Shown: positions 7,958 to 15,181 of the stretch, piece by piece
Numbering within the stretch: position 1 is the stretch's first letter
Layout of the letters: every line of letters starts with the position of its first letter
Assembly: GCF_019400745.1 (NCBI RefSeq)
Contig: NZ_WJIB01000019.1
Location: forward strand, 1 to 64,000
Source: Cohnella sp. CFH 77786
Lineage (GTDB): Bacteria > Bacillota > Bacilli > Paenibacillales > Paenibacillaceae
Length of the DNA stretch: 64,000 nt
Direction: 5' to 3'
Made by a program: the position numbers and the translations under genes
Notes under the pieces: model-generated
The model's database searches: none
The model's input: the letters and a program-made list of their open reading frames with translations, nothing else
What the model was told of the DNA's origin: nothing

Positions 7958-8731
7958 ATGCAAGAACACACACAAGAAAAGATAGGCTTTGTATTTATCA
8001 ATGGAGCAGGCTTGGAAAGTCGAATCTGGAGCAAAGTTGTGGAGGGTCTTGATCATCCTTGTTTACTTGTTGAGTTTCCTCTAAGGAAAAGTTCTGTTGA
8101 TTCAAGGAGTGAACTTTCTTTGGAGGATTATGTAGTACATATGAAAAAGCAAGTGGATGAATGGAGGACTCAAAGGTTTGTTATTGTAGCGCATTCGCTT
8201 GGGGGCGTTCTTGCTCTTAGGCTTGCATCCGAACTGAATCATCGATTGGCAGGATTCATCGCTGTAGGGGCAGCTATTCCAAAGAACGGCGGTTCATTCG
8301 TATCCGCTCTGCCTTTCCCTAAGAGAATCTTAATGTCTGCCATCTTGCGGAAATTGGGCACAAAACCCCCTGAGTCCGCAATCCGCACGGGGTTATGCAA
8401 CGACCTTTCAGAAGATCAAACTATGGAGGTCGTAAAAGGATTCATCCCCGAGGCCGTACGTATTTATACAGACCGGATCGATGTATCCATTCCGTTTGTG
8501 CCTAAGCTTTACGTGAAGTTAACGAAGGATAAGGAATTCGGTCCGTCCTTACAAAGGAAAATGATCTCGAACCTCTCCCCGCAATCAGTCCAAAGTCTGG
8601 AAACCGGACATTTACCGATGATTAGCAATCCGGAAGGCTTGAAGCATGTATTGCTAACCTTCTTGAATAGCCTTAGAAACACTACGATAAATACCCGAGG
8701 TGTTGGCATGTACAAACATGCTTGTGATTGA
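7958..8731 (+). CDS. alpha/beta-hydrolase family protein
   Basis: 257 residues from ATG 7958, ten bases after AAGGGAG; an in-frame ATG at 7949 is too close to that site. The nucleophile elbow VIVAHSLGGVLALRLASEL (about 89-107) carries the G/A-H-S-x-G-G serine motif. The C-terminal SLETGHLPMISNPEGL supplies the likely catalytic His, and FINGAGLESRIWSKV matches the oxyanion-hole region. Substrate unknown. It is controlled from a palindromic promoter shared with the WYL regulator. The last dozen codons run into an rlmH-derived att-like site, so the native C-terminus may have been replaced when the cassette junction formed. Confidence 0.88.
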   Translation: MQEHTQEKIGFVFINGAGLESRIWSKVVEGLDHPCLLVEFPLRKSSVDSRSELSLEDYVVHMKKQVDEWRTQRFVIVAHSLGGVLALRLASELNHRLAGFIAVGAAIPKNGGSFVSALPFPKRILMSAILRKLGTKPPESAIRTGLCNDLSEDQTMEVVKGFIPEAVRIYTDRIDVSIPFVPKLYVKLTKDKEFGPSLQRKMISNLSPQSVQSLETGHLPMISNPEGLKHVLLTFLNSLRNTTINTRGVGMYKHACD

Positions 8732-8766
8732 TTCGGTTCACCGCGCTGTCTGTAACGGCAAGTTTT
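8721..8766 (-). repeat. rlmH 3'-end (att-like) site 3, degenerate, with inverted repeat arm
   Basis: On the minus strand the site reads CGC-GGT-GAA-CCG (Arg-Gly-Glu-Pro) and then an altered Tyr-His-Lys segment in which ATCA is duplicated before CACAAG. The flank at 8743-8766 is identical over 24 bases to 14089-14112, and over 31 bases (8736-8766 against 14082-14112) there is a single mismatch. It includes GTAACGGCAAGTTTT, an inverted copy of the post-stop sequence found at other sites. The hydrolase stop codon (8729-8731) falls inside the site. Confidence 0.65.
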
Positions 8767-8767
8767 T

Positions 8768-8795
8768 AGGTCATCCCTTGGGATGGCCCTTTCTT
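8768..8795 (+). terminator. probable terminator of the hydrolase gene
   Basis: A short hairpin GGTCATCCC-TTG-GGATGGCC with one mismatch, followed by CTTTCTTTT, lies about 40 bases after the hydrolase stop codon. Confidence 0.6.
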
Positions 8796-8875
8796 TTGAA
8801 AAAATTGAACCAACGTTCCTCGTTTAGTTGAATTCCATTACTAACACAGTCGTATTGTAAGGCTTCCATTTCACT

Positions 8876-9503
8876 TCATGTCTGCTGATAATTCACGGGA
8901 GATATCAGACAAGATCCACACAGAATTGTGTAGTATATTCCCTCGCTGTTAGCGGCTTGTTCCATGTCTATTTGTCCGATAAACATCATCGTCTCTGAGC
9001 AGCAAGGGCATATAGGATATTCAGCGTCTTGAATCCAGGCAGGATGACCGCCGATCTGAGATACTGGTGCCTCAAGCGTCCAGTAGGCTCCTGCGTAGGT
9101 CCCCATCAGTCGTTCCGATAATCGCATGGTACGCCATGTTGGCTCTTCAACCGGAACCGTTTCTTGAATATAATCCGGTAAAGAATTATATTCACTCCAA
9201 GAATAGCTACCATCCAGTTCCACTTTCATGAACATGGTGCCGTGACAGTTACAGTGCATGCAGGCCGCTTTCGGAATGGAAAAGCATCCGCTTCCGGCCG
9301 TATTGATCTAATTCCCATTCAGCTTCGTATGTATAGTTTTCCGGAGGCACATATAACTTAGATGCCCATGGAGGCGGATTTTCCCTCCATTTCGTGAACT
9401 GCCGAATGACATCTTCATCACCAATCCAGGCCAGTGCAAGCAAGACATGATTGCGATTTACTAACAAATGGGCCATTGTACTTTTTGCTGTGTTTAGTGC
9501 CAT
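8876..9503 (-). pseudogene. DUF1963-like (YwqG-like) protein, frameshifted
   Basis: Two adjacent frames encode what reads as one protein. The first (from ATG 9503, RBS AGGGTGG) has AHLLVNRNHVLLALAWIGDE and KLYVPPENYTYEAEWELDQYGRK and stops at 9249. The second (about 9262-8876) continues with SQIGGHPAWIQDAEYPICPCC, SETMMFIGQID and EGIYYTILCGSCLISPVNYQQT, a Cys-rich segment resembling DUF1963 proteins. A one-base shift near 9260 separates them. The family assignment is by memory of the pattern and is tentative. A sequencing error would also explain the break. Confidence 0.6.
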
Positions 9504-9518
9504 TGAACATTCTGCCAC

Positions 9519-9912
9519 CCTAATCTCTCATAAAAACTCCCGATCCCTGATGTTAGCATCGAAATGTGGAAATCATTTTGTCTCATTAAATCCACGGCAT
9601 GATTAAGTAATTTGATTTCTCACTAAAGTTGCGACTGCCCGTCGCACAATTAAAAACCCACAAATTATGCGGGTTTGAATCGGGCTATGTTCTCGTATCC
9701 GACACCCCGCTACCAACAAGCTTCTTGAAATATTCGATCTCCGCTTCGAGCGTATCTACTACGTTCTTGGCGGAAGTTTCTCTTTCAGGGGCTCATCTAC
9801 AGAATAAACATTTTAGCGAATCAATAAAGCATGTTCCCTCCACAGATTCATGTAATCCGTGAAAGCCTGAAACATAGAACTAGCCCTGCCGTATGTTCGG
9901 GAAGTTCAACTA
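9519..9912. other. gene-poor stretch with a probable gene remnant
   Basis: No intact gene is supported. On the minus strand 9795-9685 encodes a short tail, ETSAKNVVDTLEAEIEYFKK and LVGSGVSDTRT-stop, preceded by an in-frame stop. Its helical, charged character looks like the end of a lost protein (possibly a transposase OrfA, not certain). A hairpin at 9652-9676 (AAACCCGCATAATTTGTGGG then TTTTTAATT on the minus strand) could be the terminator of that lost gene. Confidence 0.4.
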
Positions 9913-10698
9913 TCATTCCCGTTCGATGAGATAGGAACCGTCATCAGTCCGAACCAGGCGATAACCGGATTTTTTAAGACGCTTCTCCCAGCCGCTGATC
10001 AGCAGCCAGTCTTTCGCCAAGCAATTGTTGACATAGTACGCCGTTTCCCGCTGAAATTCTTTAATGTTATGACCCCAATTCGTCACAACATAACGGTCGT
10101 TGAATGCGACTTCCTTGCCAAGTCTTTTTACGTTCAAGCTGAACATCCCGTCAGCCGGAAAATGAAACGCATGACGGACATAATTCTCCCATCGCAGTCC
10201 GAGCTTGATCAATTCGTTGCGCACGACACTTGTCGTCCCGACGTTTTGAGCTGCCAGAAACACGGCATCGCTTCCTCTTTCGACTAGTGTGGCCGGCCTC
10301 TCGCCGGCGATTTCGCCGAGCTCATATTGAGGAACGGGCGCGAAAGGGGAAATTTGACCAACCTCCGGAAATACCTCCAGTTTATGCAGCAGTTCGGTAT
10401 CCCAACCCGGCCTGTATTCGATATCGTTTTCAGAGAAATGAACAAAGCCGCAGTTCGTATCGTTCAAAAATAGATTAAACGCCAAACCACCGATATTTTC
10501 CTTAACGTACACTGCACGAAAGCCATATTCCCGTTCCAGACTGCGTAGGCAAGTGGCAGTTTCTTCTTCCGAACCGTTATCGACAACTATCAGCTCATTA
10601 TTGACCGAGACAGTCCGGTAATAGGATCGTACGGTCTGCTCCAACAGGACAGGCCGATTCCAACTGAGCATAATCGTGAGCATATCCGTTTTTTTCAT
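9913..10698 (-). CDS. glycosyltransferase-like protein (GT2/GT-A fold)
   Basis: 261 residues from ATG 10698, twelve bases after GGGAGG. The N-terminus LTIMLSWNRPVLLEQTVRSY, the strand-end Asp pair in NELIVVDNGSEEETA and the later FVHFSENDIEYRPGWD (an acidic nucleotide-sugar-binding region) match family 2 GT-A glycosyltransferases. The C-terminal part has YVVTNWGHNIKEFQRETAYY. The acceptor and sugar are unknown. It stands alone in the accessory region between two decayed genes, so its pathway context is missing. A related non-enzymatic GT-A fold is possible. Confidence 0.75.
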   Translation of the reverse strand: MKKTDMLTIMLSWNRPVLLEQTVRSYYRTVSVNNELIVVDNGSEEETATCLRSLEREYGFRAVYVKENIGGLAFNLFLNDTNCGFVHFSENDIEYRPGWDTELLHKLEVFPEVGQISPFAPVPQYELGEIAGERPATLVERGSDAVFLAAQNVGTTSVVRNELIKLGLRWENYVRHAFHFPADGMFSLNVKRLGKEVAFNDRYVVTNWGHNIKEFQRETAYYVNNCLAKDWLLISGWEKRLKKSGYRLVRTDDGSYLIERE

Positions 10699-10856
10699 TG
10701 TGCGTTTCTTCCTCCCTGCCGGAATGGTATACCCTATACTATGCACCGCGGCCATGCCTGAACAGGACAAAAAATAATAAACTTCGTTGGGGCGCTTATA
10801 TCAATTCTTCTGACGCCCCCTTTCATACAATAGAAATTAGAAAGGAGAAGTCGCGT

Positions 10857-11163
10857 ATGATGCCCGAGCTTCACCTCTTTATCGTCTGGGAGCATGCCTC
10901 CTATGCTTGTGCAGGAAATAACGGCAGACATTCAGCGTAAGTTTACCATCAAAAAGGCCTATCGCATTACTTGTGATCGTGCCCGCTATTCCGTCAATCT
11001 GTCGCGTTTGTACAGCCAGACGCTGCCAGAGGGCAGCTATAAGCAACTCCATTGCGGGACAGGGGCGTTTACCTTGTTCGTCGTGCTTGATGAAAATCCA
11101 CGGTATGCCGAGAAATCCACACGGTCGTCCTGGACTTCCTCGCTGGGGACTACCTCACGGTGA
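10857..11163 (+). pseudogene. unrecognised gene, truncated and frameshifted
   Basis: A strong RBS (AAAGGAGAAG) precedes ATG 10857 and the peptide PELHLFIVWEHASYA. The frame is lost near 10910 and the protein resumes one frame over as VQEITADIQRKFTIKKAY, NLSRLYSQTLPEGSYKQLHCG and TGAFTLFVVLDENPRYAEKS before stopping at 11163. The composition is coherent across the shift, so it was one gene. I have seen similar hypothetical proteins but cannot assign a function. The 3' part appears to have been replaced by the next remnant. Confidence 0.65.
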
Positions 11164-11448
11164 GGTTTATCAAGGCAGACCGTGGAATTATTTCGCGGTA
11201 GAATCTGGCAAATCGGTGGCTGACGCAACACGCATCATCGAGTTTCCGGAAAGCGAGTACATCGTGGTCTCAGGAACCGGCGACAAGGAAACTTTGTTTG
11301 ATCAGTTGACTTACCGTGCTTTTGGCGAAGTTTTGGCACAAATCACTGACTATGCTTACATCGGCGGTCCAAACGCGACTTATCGCAAAGAAAACGGTGA
11401 CGGCACTTTCTAAGGCGAATTTTGGGTTCCTGTGGTTAAAAAATAGTA
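11164..11448 (+). pseudogene. GyrI-like/AraC effector-binding domain remnant with nonsense codon
   Basis: The frame from about 11164 encodes WNYFAVESGKSVADATRIIE, EYIVVSGTGDKETLFDQLTY and PNATYRKENGDGTF, then TAA at 11411-11413. It continues in the same frame as GEFWVPVVKK and a natural stop at 11446-11448. The pattern FGVE...YxVxxGxG...ExW.PV is that of GyrI-like small-molecule-binding domains, and the TAA replaces the expected aromatic codon by one base. The N-terminal DNA-binding part is absent. It is joined directly to an unrelated gene fragment upstream. Confidence 0.65.
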
Positions 11449-11521
11449 GGGTGAGACGGGGGATTACCCCCCCCCCCCGAAGGTATGTCACCATCCTGAT
11501 CAATTTGCAGCAAAGATAATT

Positions 11522-11558
11522 TTAAGAGCCACCAATTAAAGTGAAGGATGGCTCTTAA
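11522..11558. terminator. bidirectional hairpin terminator
   Basis: A perfect 10-bp stem, TTAAGAGCCA (11522-11531) and its complement (11549-11558), with a 17-base loop. It lies between the GyrI-like remnant and the convergent MFS gene and could stop transcription of both. Confidence 0.65.
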
Positions 11559-11576
11559 CTATCTAATTCGTCAGCC

Positions 11577-13034
11577 TTAAGGATCGGATGTGCTTTCCTT
11601 GGCATTCACTACGCCTCGTGAACAGACCATCGCCCAGACCACGAGCACTGCTGACACCGCTGTGAGCGACAGGCCAGCAATCGTTACCGCCTCCCGGAAC
11701 TGCGCGACCTGCTGAGTGCTCCAGTTCGCCTTGGCGATGTCGCCGTTAAATAGCACTGCTAGGACGGTACCAACGACGGAAATGCCGACGGCGGTGGTGA
11801 TCTGGGAGGACGTGTCGATGAGTGCCGCACCGATCGAGGTTCGATTTTTCGGCAGACCGCGGAACACGTTAATTGCTGCGACAACGCCGACCACACGCAT
11901 TCCCGCAGCTACGATAACGAGTGAGATCGCAACCCATACGTAACCGAAACTGCTAAGTAAACTGTATATGGCGAGCCCGAACACGACAGCTCCTGTACCA
12001 AGCCATGCAGCTCGGCCAAGACCCACTTTATGTACAATTGGATTGATGAACGGACCGGCAGCGACAAGGACAATGACCTGTGGCAACATCCCGATGGCGG
12101 CAAGTCCCGGAGACCACCCCCAGTCAAGCTGCAACTGCAATGTCACCATGTAGCCCAGTCCAGCGATCGCCAGCCCGGACGAGGCTTTGTACGCTAGTCC
12201 GCTTGAGACAAGTGGGCGTGCGAAGATTTTGAGATCCAAGAGCGGATACCGCGCTAAGCTCTCGCGGATGAAGAAGAGGATCGCGCCTGCAACAGTTGCA
12301 GCGATGGCCGCCCATGAAATCCACGAAGCGGCGCCCTTGTTCACGAATAGAGTCGGTGCTAGAAGCGCAAGCACGATCGTCACTGTACTCAGAACCGCAC
12401 CGAGAAAATCTACCGGATCGCGGTGGAGTTCTTCCGCGTCATCCTCAGCGATGCCGAATCGCACACCAACAATCGCGAGCACGGAGATCGGCACGTTCAC
12501 CAGCAGTAAGGCCTGCCACGGTGCGATCGCGAGCATGAAACCACCCACTACCGGACCTATCGCAAGGCCTACCAATCCAACGGTCGAAATGAGTGTCGTC
12601 GCACGGACACGGAGACTGTCCTCCTCAAACAACCGAAAAGCCAGAGCCATCGACCCTGGAGTCGTCATTGCGGCCGCGCCCCCCATTGCTACCCGGACGG
12701 CGATTAATTCCCCGGAGGTGAAAACAAAAGCGGTCGCCAGGCTTGCAATTCCAAGCAGTACTAGCCCAACGAGCATGATCCGCCGCCGCCCGAAGCGGTC
12801 GGCTATTGCGCCAAATAAAAGCATCAACCCGCCGAAAACAACGGCATACGCATTCGTAACCCACTGCAACGTTATCGTTGAAGCGTGCAAATCTTGTCCG
12901 ATCGTGGGCAGCGCGACATTCAGGATTGAGTTGTCTAGCATCTCGAACAAAAACACCGCCGAGAGTCCAGTCAATGCCACCCAAGCCTCCCGCAACGATC
13001 GGGGAGAGTTATTAGTTTGAACCGCATTACTCAC
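11577..13034 (-). CDS. MFS multidrug exporter, DHA2/EmrB-QacA type
   Basis: 485 residues, started at a GTG at 13034 after a G-rich RBS. Fourteen hydrophobic segments can be counted. The second contains the MFS motif A GAIADRFGRRRIM, and the first carries the DHA2 feature EMLDNSILNVALPTIGQDL. Such proton-driven pumps export drugs, dyes or bile salts. Codon use is GC-rich (many GCG, ACC and GTC codons), unlike the AT-rich MarR gene immediately upstream, which suggests a separate, perhaps actinobacterial, origin. It is read in the same direction as the MarR gene but has its own promoter. Confidence 0.92.
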   Translation of the reverse strand: MSNAVQTNNSPRSLREAWVALTGLSAVFLFEMLDNSILNVALPTIGQDLHASTITLQWVTNAYAVVFGGLMLLFGAIADRFGRRRIMLVGLVLLGIASLATAFVFTSGELIAVRVAMGGAAAMTTPGSMALAFRLFEEDSLRVRATTLISTVGLVGLAIGPVVGGFMLAIAPWQALLLVNVPISVLAIVGVRFGIAEDDAEELHRDPVDFLGAVLSTVTIVLALLAPTLFVNKGAASWISWAAIAATVAGAILFFIRESLARYPLLDLKIFARPLVSSGLAYKASSGLAIAGLGYMVTLQLQLDWGWSPGLAAIGMLPQVIVLVAAGPFINPIVHKVGLGRAAWLGTGAVVFGLAIYSLLSSFGYVWVAISLVIVAAGMRVVGVVAAINVFRGLPKNRTSIGAALIDTSSQITTAVGISVVGTVLAVLFNGDIAKANWSTQQVAQFREAVTIAGLSLTAVSAVLVVWAMVCSRGVVNAKESTSDP

Positions 13035-13092
13035 GAAATCCCCCCCTTTGTGATTGTTACATCATAATTTTTCTTCCTCGTCAACAATAATC

Positions 13093-13121
13093 ATCTTATT
13101 CTCATATTCCTTCCTTGTCAA
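13093..13121 (-). promoter_or_regulatory. promoter of the MFS gene with repeated element
   Basis: Minus strand: TTGACA (13121-13116), a 17-base spacer, then TAAGAT (13098-13093). A second, similar block starting TTGACGAGGAAG lies just downstream, so the region contains two imperfect copies of TTGACaAGGAAG followed by an A-rich stretch. These may be overlapping promoters or a repressor site for the neighbouring MarR protein. Confidence 0.6.
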
Positions 13122-13140
13122 CAAAAAAAGAAAGTAATAA

Positions 13141-13175
13141 AGAGGCAGCCCTTTCCTTAGGATTGGGCTGCCTCT
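13141..13175. terminator. terminator between marR and the MFS gene
   Basis: A perfect 11-bp stem, AGAGGCAGCCC (13141-13151) and its complement (13165-13175). Read on the minus strand it follows the MarR stop codon and runs into a T-rich tract. It separates the two genes transcriptionally and explains the separate MFS promoter. Confidence 0.75.
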
Positions 13176-13199
13176 AGCTTGAGTGCTTTTTATTCAAAC

Positions 13200-13685
13200 T
13201 TATTCTAACTTAGTGTCAACACCCTGTTTCTTTATTTCTGCATCCAGATGCTTGCTGTAGTTTTCCAGGAAACTCAGCATGCTGTCAAATTGTTGCTCTG
13301 TTATCTGCTCAAATACGACTTTATCCCGCTCTTGAAACTCTTTGTGTAGGTCCTCATGGATTTTATAAATGATTTTCCCTTCATCAGTAAGCTTAAAATA
13401 GATTTCTTTCTTATTATCTGACTTCTGGTAGCTTTCAATAAGACCTTTTTTTATTAGTTTTTTGGTCATTTTACTTATAGCGCCAGTAGTCAAATAAAGG
13501 CATTCTGCGAGTTTTGTCACATTCGGATCCGCATTGTTTTCTATACATTCGATGCAATGTACTTCAGTAGAAGTTTGGCCCTTTAGGCTTTCCTCCATCT
13601 TACTCTTATTGAGCCAGACAATCCTGTTATACAATTCTCTGAATCCCATTATGACCTGCTCTATTTTCTGTTCTTTTTTGTTCAT
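13200..13685 (-). CDS. MarR-family transcriptional regulator
   Basis: 161 residues from ATG 13685 (RBS GGAGG, 8-base gap). The winged helix lies at about 45-110: ADPNVTKLAECLYLTTGAISKMTKKLIKKGLIESYQKSDNKKEIYFKLTDEGK, the standard MarR recognition helix and wing. Lys-rich and AT-rich. It sits directly upstream of a drug exporter, the classic arrangement in which a MarR repressor is released by the pump substrate. A palindrome before its own RBS suggests autoregulation. The effector cannot be inferred. Confidence 0.92.
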   Translation of the reverse strand: MNKKEQKIEQVIMGFRELYNRIVWLNKSKMEESLKGQTSTEVHCIECIENNADPNVTKLAECLYLTTGAISKMTKKLIKKGLIESYQKSDNKKEIYFKLTDEGKIIYKIHEDLHKEFQERDKVVFEQITEQQFDSMLSFLENYSKHLDAEIKKQGVDTKLE

Positions 13686-13700
13686 AGCATGTCCTCCGAA

Positions 13701-13718
13701 CCGTTAGTGTATTAACGG
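13701..13718. promoter_or_regulatory. palindrome before marR (probable autoregulatory operator)
   Basis: CCGTTAGTGTATTAACGG has perfect 6-bp arms around a 6-base centre and ends 16 bases from the marR start codon, just upstream of its RBS. Size and symmetry fit a MarR dimer site. Confidence 0.5.
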
Positions 13719-14055
13719 CATATAACGCAATATCAGATGTAAAGAGTCCTATAAATTATTTTACATATTCCAGGGGGAGTATGCCACCACACTACGTCGG
13801 CTCCTTCATTTCACAAAATATGAACCAAGAACCTTACACTATCTTCCAGTTGTCTAACAAGGGAAAGATCATTGTGCTCAATCCAACAATCGTAAAGCGT
13901 AATTTGACCGTGCTGGTACAGGTCAATGAAGTCGCTACCAGGGGAGACTTGTGTCATCAGGCCAGGGTGAATGTATGGCGAAATTAATTTGTCAATATGA
14001 CTCAAAAGCTAATCTCCCACATCCGCTACAACACTCCCGCATACTCCAACAACCC
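13719..14055. other. gene-less stretch before an att-like site
   Basis: No gene is supported here. A 64-codon open frame on the minus strand (14005-13811) has protein-like composition (SPYIHPGLMTQVSPGSDF, QHGQITLYDCWIEH) but no good ribosome binding site and no recognised family; it may be the tail of a lost gene. The marR promoter presumably lies at the left end. The stretch ends in the rlmH-derived site at 14056. Confidence 0.4.
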
Positions 14056-14112
14056 CAATTTTCGCCGTTACTTGTGATATGGTTCTCCGCGCTGTCTGTA
14101 ACGGCAAGTTTT
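14056..14112 (-). repeat. rlmH 3'-end (att-like) site 4 with inverted repeat arms
   Basis: On the minus strand 14091-14068 reads Arg-Gly-Glu-Pro-Tyr-His-Lys-stop, and the following CGGCGAAAATT is the same as downstream of the true rlmH stop. No rlmH frame precedes it. The opposite flank (14089-14112) is identical to that of site 3 (8743-8766) and contains TAACGGCAAGTTT (14099-14111), whose complement, 12 of 13 bases, lies at 14780-14792. This is one of the two best copies. Confidence 0.85.
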
Positions 14113-14123
14113 GAAGCACCCGG

Positions 14124-14756
14124 TCAGCTACGCAATAGATCGTTCATTTCCTTCCAATGATAAATCTTTACTTTTTCGGATTGATGGTTTACGGCATTGC
14201 GCATTGCTTGAGCAATGTTTCTGGCTTCCATACCTTTGTAGCGGCTCATTCCCGCCATGAAGAATGGGTTCAGAAACTTCCAAATCGTCAAAACCGTTTT
14301 TTCCGTTAGATGAAATCCCTTACGCTTTCCCATGATCATGCAAGGACGAAAGATATGCGTATGTTCGAATTCCAATGCAATCAACTTCTTTTCTATTTCG
14401 CCTTTGACTCTTAAATAGGGCAACCGCGAACGAAGGCTTGCGCCGACCGCGGTAATCACAAATACCGATTGGGCTCCCTTTTCTTTGGCGATTTGGGCTG
14501 CAAGTACGGGGTAGTCTACATGAATCTTTGGCTTAGTTCCGCCTAATGCAATGAACATATCATCCGCCTCTATCTGATCTTTCAAGTTAGGCAAGGTATA
14601 ATAATCCCCTATCAGCATTTTTAGCTTTGGATGCTGGATAGGCAAGGGTTTCCGGACTATGGCCGTTACTTGATCATAAGAAGAATTTTTGAGCAACTCG
14701 TCTAGGAGATGTGAACCTACCAACCCGCTTGCCCCGTAGATGACTGCTTTTTTCAT
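14124..14756 (-). CDS. NAD(P)-binding atypical SDR protein (HTATIP2-like)
   Basis: 210 residues from ATG 14756 with a strong AAGGAGG site. The N-terminal dinucleotide-binding strand-loop-helix MKKAVIYGASGLVGSHLLDE has the GxxGxxG pattern of atypical short-chain dehydrogenases. FIALGGTKPK and VFVITAVGASLRSRLPYLRVKGEIEKKL follow, the latter holding the Tyr-x-x-x-Lys-like element. These proteins bind NADPH and often act in redox sensing or as oxidoreductases; the substrate is unknown. The gene is the only one between two rlmH-like sites, with inverted repeats just outside it, making it a one-gene cassette. Confidence 0.88.
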   Translation of the reverse strand: MKKAVIYGASGLVGSHLLDELLKNSSYDQVTAIVRKPLPIQHPKLKMLIGDYYTLPNLKDQIEADDMFIALGGTKPKIHVDYPVLAAQIAKEKGAQSVFVITAVGASLRSRLPYLRVKGEIEKKLIALEFEHTHIFRPCMIMGKRKGFHLTEKTVLTIWKFLNPFFMAGMSRYKGMEARNIAQAMRNAVNHQSEKVKIYHWKEMNDLLRS

Positions 14757-14778
14757 AGCGAATTACCTCCTTGTTTAA

Positions 14779-14810
14779 TAAACTTGCCGTCACTTATGAT
14801 ACGGTTCTCC
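14779..14810 (-). repeat. rlmH 3'-end (att-like) site 5 with inverted repeat arm
   Basis: On the minus strand 14810-14790 reads Gly-Glu-Pro-Tyr-His-Lys-stop using different codons from the resident gene (CCG TAT CAT AAG TGA). The core TATCATAAGTGA is the same string found at the end of staphylococcal orfX, where SCC elements insert. AAACTTGCCGTCA (14780-14792) is the right inverted repeat arm of the one-gene cassette that begins at 14089. Confidence 0.85.
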
Positions 14811-14850
14811 CACTCTTCTTGCTTTGGTAAAGCATTGAACTCACCTTTGT

Positions 14851-14886
14851 CATCGTCTTCCGTAAACAAAGAAGACGATGTTTTTT
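14851..14886 (+). terminator. orphan intrinsic terminator
   Basis: A perfect 10-bp stem, CATCGTCTTC (14851-14860) and GAAGACGATG (14871-14880), followed by six T residues. No plus-strand gene precedes it; only an att-like site lies upstream. It is probably what remains of a deleted gene. Confidence 0.8.
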
Positions 14887-15181
14887 ATGCTCTTGCGGTC
14901 AGCTTCCACATCTTATAAATGTGTGAATATTGACGTAATAGCGAGAATTAAAGAGAACCTCATTTGTGAAAATGCCATGAAAGCATTCTGTACCTACAAT
15001 CCTATCATCAAAACAAAATGCGAACGCTTGTTTTTGCCTTTTGTTCATTTCTTCTAGAAAATGATATGATTTTTGTATTCCACTGAACACTATTTGAGGG
15101 AATAAGATTATGGTTTGTATGGGGTGCATACGGTAAACAAATGAGCAGCGAACAAAATTTATATTAGAGGAGTTCATAAAG
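14887..15181. other. AT-rich leader region of the methyltransferase gene
   Basis: No gene is supported. The stretch is AT-rich and presumably holds the promoter of the methyltransferase; ATGATATGAT at about 15060-15069 is a possible -10 region but the -35 is unclear. Confidence 0.35.

Noticed and set aside
9685..9795. Possible IS3-type OrfA remnant (LEAEIEYFKK)
   Set aside because: Only about 30 codons with a generic helical pattern; not enough to call an insertion sequence.
13811..14005. 64-codon minus-strand frame with protein-like composition
   Set aside because: No convincing RBS and no recognised family; mentioned only as a possible remnant.
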